A DNA stretch of 50,718 bases from an uncultured Microbulbifer sp. (GTDB lineage Bacteria > Pseudomonadota > Gammaproteobacteria > Pseudomonadales > Cellvibrionaceae), in NCBI RefSeq assembly GCF_913055755.1, contig NZ_CAJXKH010000012.1, positions 1 to 50,718 on the forward strand, given 5' to 3'. Positions 1 to 10,705 of this stretch are shown here, piece by piece (within the stretch, counting starts at the first letter, position 1; each line of letters opens with the position of its first letter). The notes under the pieces are model-generated. The model searched no databases. It worked only from the letters and a program-made list of their open reading frames with translations, and had not been told where the DNA came from. A program made the translations under genes and the position numbers.

Positions 1-184
1 CCGCCATCATGACCGGCAGGCAGATGAAGAATACGAACAGCGCATACACCAGCAGGAAGGCGCCTCCACCACTTTTGGTGGCGGCCACCGGGAAGGAAAC
101 TAGGTTGCCAATACCGACCGCGGAGCCGGCGGCGGCCAGGATAAAACCGAGACGGGAACCAAAATGTTCTCTAGCTGCGGACAT
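1..184 (-). CDS. Sodium-dependent transporter, SNF family (N-terminal part only)
   Basis: The minus strand from the ATG at 184 to the window edge encodes 61 residues beginning MSAAREHFGSRLGFILAAAG. The following stretch SAVGIGNLVSFP and a hydrophobic run matching transmembrane segments 1 and 2 are typical of bacterial neurotransmitter:sodium symporter (SNF) proteins, which use the sodium gradient to import amino acids or related solutes. The GIGN-type motif of TM1 lies in the ion/substrate site of this family. The rest of the protein lies left of the window, so substrate and integrity cannot be judged. The gene is divergent from ratA across about 240 bp in which I see no further gene. Confidence 0.8.
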   Translation of the reverse strand, partial: MSAAREHFGSRLGFILAAAGSAVGIGNLVSFPVAATKSGGGAFLLVYALFVFFICLPVMMA

Positions 185-427
185 AGATTTCTCGCTTGCC
201 TGTTATTCTTGTCGTCTGAATGATTGCCGTGGCCCGCACGCGGCATCTGGGCCGTGCAGCCATCGGGTATCAACATGCCGGTTTCTGCGGCGCTGTAAAA
301 CGCCGATTGTTGCAGGATTTATCCGCCTTGAGTAGCGTCGCGGGCGAAAATTGCCCCGCGCCACACAGGATAGGCAAGAAATCCGCCTCTGTGGGGCAAT
401 CCCTGAGTGATGAGTAAAGTTTGATCG

Positions 428-868
428 ATGACAAAAATTGAACGCAGCGCCCTGGTCATGTACAGCGCCGAGCAGATGTTTGATCTGGTGAATGACGTGG
501 GCAGCTATCCGCAATTTCTTCCTGGCTGCCGCGGGGCGGAAATCCTGCACCGGGACGAGGATACCCTGGAAGCCCGCCTGGACCTGTCCCGCGCGGGGAT
601 CAGTCAGAGCTTTGTCACCCGTAACCGTCTCCAGCGCCCGGAGCGCATGGAGCTGGTGCTGGTGGATGGGCCGTTTAGTGAGTTCAGGGGCTGCTGGACC
701 TTCACCCCGCTGGCCGAGCACGCCTGCAAAGTGATGTTCACACTGGAATTTCGCGCCCAGAACCGGTTGTTGGGGGCGGCTGCGGGCAAACTGTTCAGCG
801 GTATTGCCAATCAGATGGTGGATGCCATGTGCGAGCGGGCCAGGCAGGTTTACGGAGAGAATCCATGA
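428..868 (+). CDS. ratA: RatA/Coq10-family START-like protein
   Basis: A 146-residue protein with the START/polyketide-cyclase-like fold of the RatA (YfjG)/Coq10 family. Recognisable segments are ERSALVMYSAEQMFDLVNDV, SYPQFLPGC, the middle stretch around SQSFVTRNRLQRPERMELVL and the C-terminal amphipathic helix NQMVDAMCERARQVY. E. coli RatA was described as inhibiting 70S formation, while Coq10 homologues bind ubiquinone; which role applies here is open. Length is normal for the family. Its stop overlaps the rnfH start (ATGA), so the two are translationally coupled, the usual arrangement in gammaproteobacteria. The ribosome-binding site is weak. Confidence 0.9.
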   Translation: MTKIERSALVMYSAEQMFDLVNDVGSYPQFLPGCRGAEILHRDEDTLEARLDLSRAGISQSFVTRNRLQRPERMELVLVDGPFSEFRGCWTFTPLAEHACKVMFTLEFRAQNRLLGAAAGKLFSGIANQMVDAMCERARQVYGENP

Positions 869-1194
869 GCAACAAGAAAACCATTGCGGTGGAGGTGGTG
901 TACGCCCTGCCGCACGAACAGCGGCTGATGAGCCTGTTGGTGGAGCCAGGCACTACCGCCCTGCAGGCGCTGGAACTATCGGGGATTCCCCGCGAGTACC
1001 CGGAGGTCGACCCGGCCACTGCCAAACTGGGCATCTTTGGCCAGGCCCTGGGGACCAAGGGGCTGGCGGTGGCATCGGAGTATGTATTGCAGCCGGGAGA
1101 TCGGGTGGAGGTTTACCGGCCTTTGATCGCCGACCCCAAAGAGGCGCGCAGGCAGCGTGCAGAGAAGGCGAAGCGTCAGGCGCAGGGCGGATAG
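865..1194 (+). CDS. rnfH: RnfH family ubiquitin-like protein
   Basis: The ATG at 865 overlaps the ratA stop (ATGA) and opens a 109-residue protein, MSNKKTIAVEVVYALPHEQ. This is the beta-grasp, ubiquitin-like RnfH (UPF0125) family, with the typical stretches VEVVYALP, the central GIFGQ and the C-terminal GDRVEVYRPLIADPKEARRQ. An in-frame start 36 nt earlier lies inside ratA and is less likely. RnfH is almost always coupled to ratA; its biochemical role is not established and no electron-transport rnf genes are nearby. The tail is basic. Confidence 0.9.
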   Translation: MSNKKTIAVEVVYALPHEQRLMSLLVEPGTTALQALELSGIPREYPEVDPATAKLGIFGQALGTKGLAVASEYVLQPGDRVEVYRPLIADPKEARRQRAEKAKRQAQGG

Positions 1195-1233
1195 CCCCGC
1201 GCGCCCTTCGTCAGAAAGTCAGCAAAGCGGGAT

Positions 1234-1578
1234 TCAGGGCCAGCCGCTGGGCTGCCAGTCACCGCTGGTTTCAATCAGGCGGTCGCCGTTGAAATACACG
1301 GTGAAGCGCTTCTGGGTCTCTTCGCCCTTGGGGCTGCGGATGCGATTGATGTAATCCCAGCGGTTGGGGTTGAAGGTGTCTTCCAGCAGCGGGGTGCCCA
1401 GTACAAAGCGGACCTGGCGGCGGGTCATACCGGGTTTGAGCTGGTCCACCATCTCCTGGGTGATGATGTTGCCCTGCTGCACCTGGATGCGGTGCACGCC
1501 GGGAAACTTGAACAGTCTGCAGGCTGTGGCAAGGCTGCACAGCGCGGTAATCAGTAGAATTCGTACAACTGATGGCAT
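1234..1578 (-). CDS. bamE: Outer membrane assembly lipoprotein BamE (SmpA/OmlA)
   Basis: This encodes a lipoprotein of the BAM complex, which inserts beta-barrel proteins into the outer membrane. The signal sequence MPSVVRILLITALCSLATAC ends in a lipobox with the lipidated Cys. The mature part carries the BamE core VQQGNIITQEMVDQLKPGMT, then the RRQVRFVLGTPLLEDTFNPN and RWDYINRI segments. I chose the ATG at 1578 because GGAG stands about seven bases upstream; an in-frame ATG at 1590 would add four residues (MEHS). At 114 residues it is of normal family size. It is divergent from fur, the classical gammaproteobacterial arrangement. Confidence 0.93.
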   Translation of the reverse strand: MPSVVRILLITALCSLATACRLFKFPGVHRIQVQQGNIITQEMVDQLKPGMTRRQVRFVLGTPLLEDTFNPNRWDYINRIRSPKGEETQKRFTVYFNGDRLIETSGDWQPSGWP

Positions 1579-1975
1579 TGAATGCTCCATCTGAATTTTT
1601 ATTGGGATCCGTAGTTGGCCGCTTCCGGTGTCTTACGGGGAGGCTGCCATTTGTCTGGGCCGCCTCCGGGCCGTCTGAACTACACCATAGACGTTCCGGC
1701 AATCGACTGATAGTCGTCAATTTGCCGAGATAGTTCCCCCGGGGCCACACAAAAGTCGGCTATCTCGCCCCCGCGCGGTATTCGGGGTTGGCCCCTCCGC
1801 GGGTGAGCACCAGCGGGAGTGAGTGGTTGCTCACCATCTGCCGCGTGGCTATCAGGCCGATTGCCCGGTTGGGGTTCCTCTATCTTTGCTGGGCGTGGAT
1901 AATACCCGAACTGTCCGCCTGCCGACAGGCGCGGCCAAATGAATACGAGCACACACATCCGGATAACAATTACTC
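1579..1975. other. bamE-fur divergent intergenic region
   Basis: Nearly 400 bp without a supported gene. It holds an inverted repeat CGAGATAG (1726-1733) / CTATCTCG (1760-1767), a smaller dyad CGACT/AGTCG around 1704-1716, and a GATAAT hexamer at 1898-1903 that could be the fur -10 element, although no good -35 stands at the right distance. GGATAACAATTACTC just before the fur start only loosely resembles part of a Fur box. Confidence 0.4.
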
Positions 1976-2386
1976 ATGTCGAACGAAAATCAGGAACTGC
2001 GCAAGGTAGGCCTCAAGGTCACCCTGCCGCGAGTCAAAATTCTGCAACTGCTGGAAAACGCCAGTGAACAGCATCTGAGTGCAGAGGATGTGTACAAGAT
2101 GTTGCTGGAGGCCGGGGAAGATGTCGGCCTGGCCACCGTTTACCGGGTGCTGACCCAGTTCGAGAGCGCCGGCCTGGTGATCCGTCACAACTTCGATGGT
2201 GGCCACTCGGTATTCGAGCTGGACCGCGGCGACCACCACGACCATATGGTGTGCACCGATTCCGGCAAGGTGATCGAGTTCCACAACGAGAAGATCGAAG
2301 AGCTCCAGCACCAGATTGCCGAAGAACACGGTTACGAGCTGACCGGCCACAGCCTGGTGCTGTACGTGAAGAAGAAAGAAGGCTGA
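1976..2386 (+). CDS. fur: Ferric uptake regulator Fur
   Basis: A 136-residue iron-responsive repressor. The winged-helix DNA-binding domain covers residues 1 to about 83, including LKVTLPRVKILQLLE and the recognition-helix region GLATVYRVLTQFE. The metal-binding and dimerisation domain follows with HHDHMVC (regulatory site) and further His/Glu ligands. The CxxC pair of E. coli Fur is reduced to a single Cys, as in Pseudomonas Fur, so a structural zinc site of the E. coli type is absent. It starts with MSNENQELRKVGLKVTLP, matching the family. A strong rho-independent terminator follows 34 nt downstream, so it is monocistronic. Confidence 0.96.
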   Translation: MSNENQELRKVGLKVTLPRVKILQLLENASEQHLSAEDVYKMLLEAGEDVGLATVYRVLTQFESAGLVIRHNFDGGHSVFELDRGDHHDHMVCTDSGKVIEFHNEKIEELQHQIAEEHGYELTGHSLVLYVKKKEG

Positions 2387-2420
2387 TCGCCCGGGCGCGC
2401 GATCGCGATAATAAAGCAAT

Positions 2421-2450
2421 AAAAAGGGGAGCCTTGAGCTCCCCTTTTTT
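2421..2450 (+). terminator. Rho-independent terminator of fur
   Basis: GGGGAGC (2426-2432), a five-base loop and GCTCCCC (2438-2444) are followed by six T and preceded by five A. It can therefore act on both strands, serving fur and the converging acyltransferase gene. Confidence 0.92.
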
Positions 2451-2504
2451 GTGTCTGTACTTTGTACCGGTAATTTGTGTTTGTAACAGCCGCCCGCGGG
2501 GGGC

Positions 2505-3098
2505 TTATACCGGCGCGGTATAGTGCTCCGGGTACTTGCCGATCTTGTCCGCATAGAAGGCGCCCAGCCGCGCCAGTTCCCTGGCCAGGTTTTCCCCCAT
2601 CTCCATCGCCGGGCCCAGGCCCACTTCCTTCTTGGGGAAATTGATAAACCCGCACACCACCGGCACCGCGGCGCCGCGGGCGATGTGGTAGAAGCCGGTC
2701 TTCCAGCGCTCGGCGCGCCCGCGGGTGCCTTCCGGCGGTACCGCGATGATCAGCGCATCCCGCGCCTTGTACTGGTTTACCGTGGCCTCGACCAGGTTGT
2801 TGGACTTGCTGCGGTCCACCGCAATACCGCCGAACCAGCGCATGGTGCCGCCCAGGGGAAACTTGAACAGCTTGTCCTTGCCCATCCACTGCGGCGTCAC
2901 CTTGAGTTTGAGGGCGGCGAGGATAAAAAAGTAGCCGTCCCAGTTGGAGGTGTGGGGGGCGCCCAGCATGACGTACTTCTTCAGCTTCAGTGCGCGCTCG
3001 TCCGCGACCACTTTCCAGCCGTGAAGCTTCAGCAGCAATCCCGCCAGCAGGCGCAGGACCGGGGTAAGGATGGGGGTGTTGAATATGGTTGTTTGCAT
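2505..3098 (-). CDS. 1-acyl-glycerol-3-phosphate acyltransferase family protein
   Basis: A 197-residue PlsC-fold acyltransferase. It shows the catalytic block APHTSNWDGYF (the H-x4-D motif), the glycerophosphate-binding PPEGTRGRAERWKTGFYHIA, and a later hydrophobic block AVPVVCGFINF. It begins with a hydrophobic segment consistent with membrane association. Proteins of this short type acylate lysophosphatidic acid or related lysolipids; the exact acceptor cannot be told. The ATG at 3098 (MQTTIFNTPI) has AGGT just upstream; a start 54 nt earlier is possible but adds an unlikely extension. It converges with fur, and no partner genes are visible. Confidence 0.85.
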   Translation of the reverse strand: MQTTIFNTPILTPVLRLLAGLLLKLHGWKVVADERALKLKKYVMLGAPHTSNWDGYFFILAALKLKVTPQWMGKDKLFKFPLGGTMRWFGGIAVDRSKSNNLVEATVNQYKARDALIIAVPPEGTRGRAERWKTGFYHIARGAAVPVVCGFINFPKKEVGLGPAMEMGENLARELARLGAFYADKIGKYPEHYTAPV

Positions 3099-3264
3099 GA
3101 CCTGACCGAAAAAACTGTCCGCACCGTGTAGTGTGGACCGACCGCCCCCCACGGGAGGCGACTCTGATGGAAAGCGCGCCAGTATAATGTGAATCTACAG
3201 CCGCTTTCGGTCAATTCCGGTCTCCGGGGTGGCTATCTGTGACCGCCCGGGCGCACCTGCCGCT

Positions 3265-4914
3265 TCAGGCGCGGCTGAGCATTTCCTCGGCGTGGGCCAG
3301 GGACTGTGCGGTGGCTTCGCCCCCCAGCATGCGCGCCACTTCCGCACTGCGCTCGGCATCTTTCAGCTCCCGCAGCGCCACGAAAGCGGAGGCGCCATCG
3401 CTGTGTTTTTCCACCAGGTACTGGCGGTGGGCGCGGGCGGCCACCTGTGCCAGGTGGGTGACGCAGATTACCTGGCCGCGTTCGCCGAGCTGGCGCAGCA
3501 GCTTGCCGACCACGTCGCCGGTGGCGCCACCGATGCCCACGTCCACCTCATCGAATACCAGGGTGGGGGTGCGGGAAGTCTGGGCGGTGACCACCTGAAT
3601 CGCCAGGCTGACCCGGGACAGCTCGCCGCCGGAGGCAATCTTGCCCAGGGCGCGGGCGGGCTGGCCGGGGTTGGTGGATATCAGGATTTCGACCTCTTCC
3701 AGGCCGCTGGCAGCGGGCTTGTCCAGCGCAGTGAGCGCCAACTCAACCCGGGCGTGGGGCATCGCCAGATCCGCCAGCTGCGCGTTCACCGCGTCCGCCA
3801 GCTGGCTGGCGGCGGTTGCCCGCAGTGCGCTGAGTTTGGCGGCACTGTTACGGAACGCCTGCTCCAGCTGCGTGCACTCAGACTCCAGCTTGTCGAGGGT
3901 GTCGGGGGCGCCGATTTCTTCCAGCTCCTGCTGCCACTGCAGCTGCAGTTCCGGCAGTTGGTCCGGTTGCACCCGGTGTTTGCGGGCAATGGAATAGATG
4001 GCGGAGAGGCGCTCTTCCACTTCCGCCAGCCGTTCCGGGTCCATTTCAAAGCCGTCGATATGCCGCGACAGGGTGCTGGCGGCCTCGTCCACCTGGATGC
4101 GCGCGCTGTCGAGCATCTGCGCCACTTCCGCCAGCGCCGGGCTCTGTTCCGGCATCGCGCCCACCAGCTGCAGGGCGCGGTGCAGCTGTTCTGCAATATC
4201 ACCCTCGCCGCCGTTCAGCAGTGCCGCCAGCTGGTAGCTGCCGCTGAGGATTTCACCGGCGTTGGCCAGCTGGCGCTGTTCACTCTCGAGCTCTTCCAGT
4301 TCATTGGGTTTCAGTCCCAGCTGCTCCAGCTCCTCCAGCTGGTACTCCAGCAGGTCGCGGCGGGCCTGGGTCTCCTCGGCGTTGTCGGCCTGCTTGCGGA
4401 AGCGGCGATACTGGTCCTGCCAGGTCTTGAAGTGAATGCGCACTTCGGCCGCGGCGCTCTCGGCGTGGGCATATTCGTCCAGCAGGCGGCGGTGGGTGTC
4501 TTTCTTCAGCAGCGACTGGTGCTCGTGCTGGCTGTGGATGTCGATCAGCTGTTCGCCCAGGGTGCGCAGTTGCAGCAGGGTGACCGGCTGGCCGTTGATA
4601 TACGCCCGGGAGCGGCCGTCGGCACTGATGGTGCGGCGCAGGATTACCTCGCGGCCGGCATCCATCTCCTGCTCTTCCAGCCAGGTGCGGGCATCCTCGT
4701 GGCTGCTGATATCAAAGGTGGCGTGGATATCCGCGCGTTTGGCGCCCGCGCGCACCATCTCGGCATTGCCGCGGTCGCCGAGGGCGAGCCCCAGGGCGTC
4801 CAGGGTGATGGATTTGCCCGCGCCGGTTTCGCCGGTGAGGGTACTGGTACCGGGGCCGAACTCCAGCTCCAGCTGGTCGACCAGGGTGAATTGACTGATA
4901 GACAGGTGCAGCAA
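3265..4914 (-). CDS. recN: DNA repair protein RecN
   Basis: A 549-residue SMC-like ATPase of recombinational double-strand-break repair. The N-terminal Walker A region reads TLTGETGAGKSITLDALGLA. Coiled-coil arms fill roughly residues 150-350. The C-terminal ABC signature is KIASGGELSRVSLAIQVV and Walker B is TLVFDEVDVGIGG, followed by the H-loop region VICVTHLAQVAA. The start MLLHLSISQF at 4914 matches the family (E. coli MLAQLTISNF); an ATG eight codons upstream sits too close to the LexA-like site. The length is normal. The gene is divergent from grpE and probably SOS-controlled. Confidence 0.96.
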   Translation of the reverse strand: MLHLSISQFTLVDQLELEFGPGTSTLTGETGAGKSITLDALGLALGDRGNAEMVRAGAKRADIHATFDISSHEDARTWLEEQEMDAGREVILRRTISADGRSRAYINGQPVTLLQLRTLGEQLIDIHSQHEHQSLLKKDTHRRLLDEYAHAESAAAEVRIHFKTWQDQYRRFRKQADNAEETQARRDLLEYQLEELEQLGLKPNELEELESEQRQLANAGEILSGSYQLAALLNGGEGDIAEQLHRALQLVGAMPEQSPALAEVAQMLDSARIQVDEAASTLSRHIDGFEMDPERLAEVEERLSAIYSIARKHRVQPDQLPELQLQWQQELEEIGAPDTLDKLESECTQLEQAFRNSAAKLSALRATAASQLADAVNAQLADLAMPHARVELALTALDKPAASGLEEVEILISTNPGQPARALGKIASGGELSRVSLAIQVVTAQTSRTPTLVFDEVDVGIGGATGDVVGKLLRQLGERGQVICVTHLAQVAARAHRQYLVEKHSDGASAFVALRELKDAERSAEVARMLGGEATAQSLAHAEEMLSRA

Positions 4915-4945
4915 CATGGAAATAGCTTCTGTGGCCATCTGAATA

Positions 4946-4961
4946 GTGGTTGTTTATACAG
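4946..4961 (-). promoter_or_regulatory. LexA (SOS) box upstream of recN
   Basis: On the recN strand this reads CTGTATAAACAACCAC, that is CTG-N10-CAC against the consensus CTG-N10-CAG, with the typical ACTGTATA left half. It lies about 32 bp before the recN start. recN is a classical LexA target in gammaproteobacteria. Confidence 0.75.
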
Positions 4962-5083
4962 TATTTGGCGGCGGCCTTTCAATCATTGCGCGGGCTAAAT
5001 GTGCCCCGATTCTGTTTCGTGGCCCGCCGCTCGCCACATTACCCTGTGCGGTTTATGTGTTGCCTGTATCTGGCCCGCGATCA

Positions 5084-5112
5084 CTTGAACTGCCCCAGGT
5101 CGCCCCCATATA
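5084..5112 (+). promoter_or_regulatory. Sigma-32 heat-shock promoter of grpE-dnaK-dnaJ
   Basis: CTTGAA (5084-5089), a 14-base spacer and CCCCATATA (5104-5112) match the sigma-32 consensus (CTTGAA / CCCCATnT) at essentially every position. It lies about 100 bp before the grpE start, giving a leader of roughly 90 nt. Confidence 0.9.
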
Positions 5113-5209
5113 GCCCTGCATCGCCTGTTCCGGCACCGCACGGAGCCGGCGTGATTGTTCAATTTTGACCCTATTGGCCTTGGGCCGACGGACACAGACG
5201 GAGATAGCA

Positions 5210-5800
5210 GTGGCCAAAGAGCGCAGCGAAGAAGAACAGACCGAAACCGGCGAGCAGGCGCACGTAGAGAACCCCAGTGCGGAAGAGCAGCACGACGCGG
5301 AAGATGCGCTGGCAGAAGAACTGACCGGTGAAAGCGCGCAGGAAGCAGAGATTGCCTCCCTGCACCAGCAGCTGGCAGAGCACAAAGACATGGTGCTGCG
5401 CGCCCAGGCCGAGGTGCAGAATGCACGTCGCCGCGCCCAGCAGGATGTGGAAAAGGCACACAAGTTCGGTGTCGAGAAGCTGATCAAGGAGCTGCTGCCG
5501 GTGGTCGACAACCTGGAGCGGGCCATCTCCACCATCGACAGTGAACACGAGGCGCACAAGGCGGTGGTGGAAGGTATCGAGCTGACTCACAAGTCTTTCC
5601 TCGACACCCTGGCCAAGTCCGGAGTGGAAGTGATCAACCCGGCCGGCGAGCCCTTTGATCCCGAACTGCACCAGGCCATGACCCAGGTGCCCAACGGTGA
5701 CGTGGAGCCGAATACCGTGCTCGACGTCTTCCAGAAGGGCTTCCGCCTCAACGGCCGTCTGGTGCGCCCGGCGATGGTGGTTGTCAGTAAGGCGCCGTAA
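5210..5800 (+). CDS. grpE: Nucleotide exchange factor GrpE
   Basis: A 196-residue co-chaperone that promotes ADP release from DnaK. The N-terminus is acidic and low in complexity. A long coiled-coil helix follows (HQQLAEHKDMVLRAQAEVQN), then the conserved FGVEKLIKELLPVVDNLERA and a C-terminal beta domain with HQAMTQVP and LNGRLVRPAMVVVSK. I chose the GTG at 5210 (MAKERSEEEQ) because GGAG lies six bases upstream; an upstream in-frame start would add 15 residues with no ribosome-binding site. It is first in the heat-shock cluster, driven by the sigma-32 promoter at 5084-5112. Confidence 0.95.
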   Translation: MAKERSEEEQTETGEQAHVENPSAEEQHDAEDALAEELTGESAQEAEIASLHQQLAEHKDMVLRAQAEVQNARRRAQQDVEKAHKFGVEKLIKELLPVVDNLERAISTIDSEHEAHKAVVEGIELTHKSFLDTLAKSGVEVINPAGEPFDPELHQAMTQVPNGDVEPNTVLDVFQKGFRLNGRLVRPAMVVVSKAP

Positions 5801-5831
5801 CGCAATCAGAGAATTCCTGCAGGTGGCGCCC

Positions 5832-5860
5832 CTTGAAATCGGAACGGCGGCACCAATATA
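5832..5860 (+). promoter_or_regulatory. Possible second sigma-32 promoter before dnaK
   Basis: A perfect CTTGAA (5832-5837) is followed after 13 bases by CACCAATATA (5851-5860), a weaker version of the sigma-32 -10 element. It would give dnaK an additional start within the grpE-dnaK gap. Confidence 0.4.
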
Positions 5861-5931
5861 AGCAGCAACCGAATACAAACGTGTGCAGCCGGGAGCGAAC
5901 CCGGGGCACGGTAAAGTGAGGAATCAAACCA

Positions 5932-7875
<1,944 letters not shown>

Positions 7876-7998
7876 GTAATTACTGTCTGACCCAACCCTG
7901 CGGTTGCCGTTCGCCGGCCAGCCGCGGGGCTTCAGAAGGCGCGGGGGTTCGCACAGGGCTCTCGCGCCTTATGCAGTTTGAGAAGAACACACAGAGCT

Positions 7999-9123
7999 AT
8001 GTCCAAACGCGATTACTACGAAGTCCTCGGTGTCAGCAAAGGCGCGGATGAAAAGGAACTGAAAAAGGCCTACCGCCGGGTAGCGATGAAATACCACCCG
8101 GACCGCAACCCTGACGACAAAGAGGCTGAGAATAAATTCAAGGAGGCCAACGAGGCCTACGAAGTCCTGTCCGACCCGCAGAAGAAGGCGGCGTACGACC
8201 AGTTCGGCCACGCCGGTGTGGACGGCCAGGCCGGCGGCGCGGGTGCCGGTGGCTTCGGCGGATTCTCTGACATCTTCGGTGATGTGTTCGGCGATATCTT
8301 TGGTGGCGGCGCCGGTGGCGGCCGCCGCGGTCCCCAGCGCGGTTCCGACCTGCGCTACGACCTGGACCTGGACCTGGAAGACGCGGTGCGCGGCACCACC
8401 GTCAAGATCAAGGTGCCGACCCTGGCCAACTGTGGCACCTGTCACGGCTCCGGCGCCAAGGCCGGTTCCAAGCCCCAGACCTGCGGCACCTGTGGCGGCG
8501 CCGGCCAGGTGCGCATGCAACAGGGCTTTTTCTCCGTGCAGCAGACCTGTCCCAACTGTCGCGGTCGCGGCACGGTGATCAGTGACCCCTGCACCAGCTG
8601 TCACGGTCGCGGCCGCGTGGAAGAGACCAAGACCCTGTCGGTGAAGGTGCCGCCCGGTGTCGATACCGGTGACCGCATCCGCCTCGCCGGCGAAGGTGAA
8701 GCCGGGCCGGATGGCGGACCCGCAGGTGACCTGTACGTGCAGGTAATGGTGCGCGAGCACGAGCTGTTCCAGCGCGACGGCAAGAACCTCTACTGCGAGG
8801 TGCCGATCAGTTTTGTGACCGCGGCGCTGGGTGGTGAAATGGAAGTGCCGACCCTGGACGGCAAGGTCAAGCTGAAGATTCCCGCGGAGAGCCAGACCGG
8901 CAAGCTGTTCCGCCTGCGCGGCAAGGGCGTGACCCCGGTGCGCGGTGGCGCCCCCGGCGACCTGCTGTGCCGGGTAGTGGTGGAAACACCGGTAAACCTG
9001 ACCGGCAAACAGAAAGAGCTGCTGGAGGAATTCGCCGGCACCCTGAGCGAGAAGAAAAATTCTCCGCGGCAGACCGGTTGGTTTGAAGGGGTGAAGAACT
9101 TCTTCGGCGATATGAAGCTGTAA
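7999..9123 (+). CDS. dnaJ: Chaperone DnaJ (Hsp40)
   Basis: A 374-residue class A J-protein that delivers substrates to DnaK and stimulates its ATPase. The J domain (residues 1-70) carries YHPDRNPDD with the HPD motif. A Gly/Phe-rich linker follows. Four zinc repeats come next ([42 protein letters not shown]), then the C-terminal substrate-binding domains. The ATG at 7999 ([11 protein letters not shown]) is the family start. A gap of 123 bp separates it from dnaK; I see no strong promoter there, so it is probably co-transcribed. A terminator follows. Confidence 0.97.
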   Translation: MSKRDYYEVLGVSKGADEKELKKAYRRVAMKYHPDRNPDDKEAENKFKEANEAYEVLSDPQKKAAYDQFGHAGVDGQAGGAGAGGFGGFSDIFGDVFGDIFGGGAGGGRRGPQRGSDLRYDLDLDLEDAVRGTTVKIKVPTLANCGTCHGSGAKAGSKPQTCGTCGGAGQVRMQQGFFSVQQTCPNCRGRGTVISDPCTSCHGRGRVEETKTLSVKVPPGVDTGDRIRLAGEGEAGPDGGPAGDLYVQVMVREHELFQRDGKNLYCEVPISFVTAALGGEMEVPTLDGKVKLKIPAESQTGKLFRLRGKGVTPVRGGAPGDLLCRVVVETPVNLTGKQKELLEEFAGTLSEKKNSPRQTGWFEGVKNFFGDMKL

Positions 9124-9149
9124 CCTGCTGACCTGTTACTGCGCCAGTA

Positions 9150-9183
9150 CCCAAAAGCCCGGCTCTTCAGCCGGGCTTTTGGG
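9150..9183 (+). terminator. Bidirectional terminator after dnaJ
   Basis: A perfect 15-bp stem (9150-9164 with 9169-9183) closes a CTTC tetraloop. The upper stem is GC-rich and its foot contains AAAA/TTTT. It ends the grpE-dnaK-dnaJ unit and can also serve the converging gene at 9216-9650. Confidence 0.93.
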
Positions 9184-9215
9184 TTGTGGGAAAGCGAAAC
9201 AGCGGGTTGAGCCCG

Positions 9216-9650
9216 TCAGATCTTGGGAATGCGCGCGCGGAACTCCTCGTGGTATTCCCTCTGGATTTTTTTCAGCTCCTCGAGCTGCTCGGCGTTCAGA
9301 ATCGCCGCCATTTCCGCCCGTGTTTCCGCGCGTATGGCGATAAACTTGGCGTCAATCTGTTCCAGTTGCTGCTCGGTGAGCTTGGGGGTCTTCTGATCGG
9401 TAAAGCCGAACTCCTCCAGTACCTGCAATTTCCTGTCAAAATTCTTTTCCAGAATGGGCAGCGCCTTGGCCTCCTGCTCCGGCGTCAACTTGAGCCGTAT
9501 GCTTGCCCAGTTGCTAACATCCGCATACTTCTCCCAGAAATCATCATTTGATGTGGCCCCGTGGCCGGTGGAGACGAAGGTGTAAAGTAGCAGGGCGCAC
9601 AGGGCGGCGGAAAAAGAGGACCAGAATGGCTCGCGGGCTTCGTACTGCAT
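9216..9650 (-). CDS. Small exported helical protein (CpxP/Spy-like appearance)
   Basis: A 144-residue protein beginning MQYEAREPFWSSFSAALCAL. The hydrophobic stretch and a GHGATS site look like a signal peptide or N-terminal anchor. The remainder is helical and charged, with two LTxxQ-type segments (KLTPEQEAKALPIL and KLTEQQLEQIDAKF) and the ending ILNAEQLEELKKIQREYHEE. This is the pattern of the periplasmic CpxP/Spy/heavy-metal-sensor superfamily, but I do not recognise a specific family. The ATG at 9650 was chosen because GGAG precedes it by eight bases. It lies alone, convergent with dnaJ and divergent from dapB. Confidence 0.6.
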   Translation of the reverse strand: MQYEAREPFWSSFSAALCALLLYTFVSTGHGATSNDDFWEKYADVSNWASIRLKLTPEQEAKALPILEKNFDRKLQVLEEFGFTDQKTPKLTEQQLEQIDAKFIAIRAETRAEMAAILNAEQLEELKKIQREYHEEFRARIPKI

Positions 9651-9687
9651 GCTTGGCGCTCCAATCATTGCGATATTAAAAGCCTAG

Positions 9688-10677
<990 letters not shown>

Positions 10678-10705
10678 CAGAACCTAATCTGATCTGGAGC
10701 CTTAA

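Noticed and set aside
1960..1978. Fur box for autoregulation of fur
   Set aside because: GGATAACAATTACTC matches only part of one half of the consensus; not enough to call a site.
3229..4998. A 589-codon open frame on the plus strand
   Set aside because: It is antisense to recN, rich in Gln, Gly, Ala and Val with no domain, and arises because the GC-rich recN codons leave few stops on the opposite strand.
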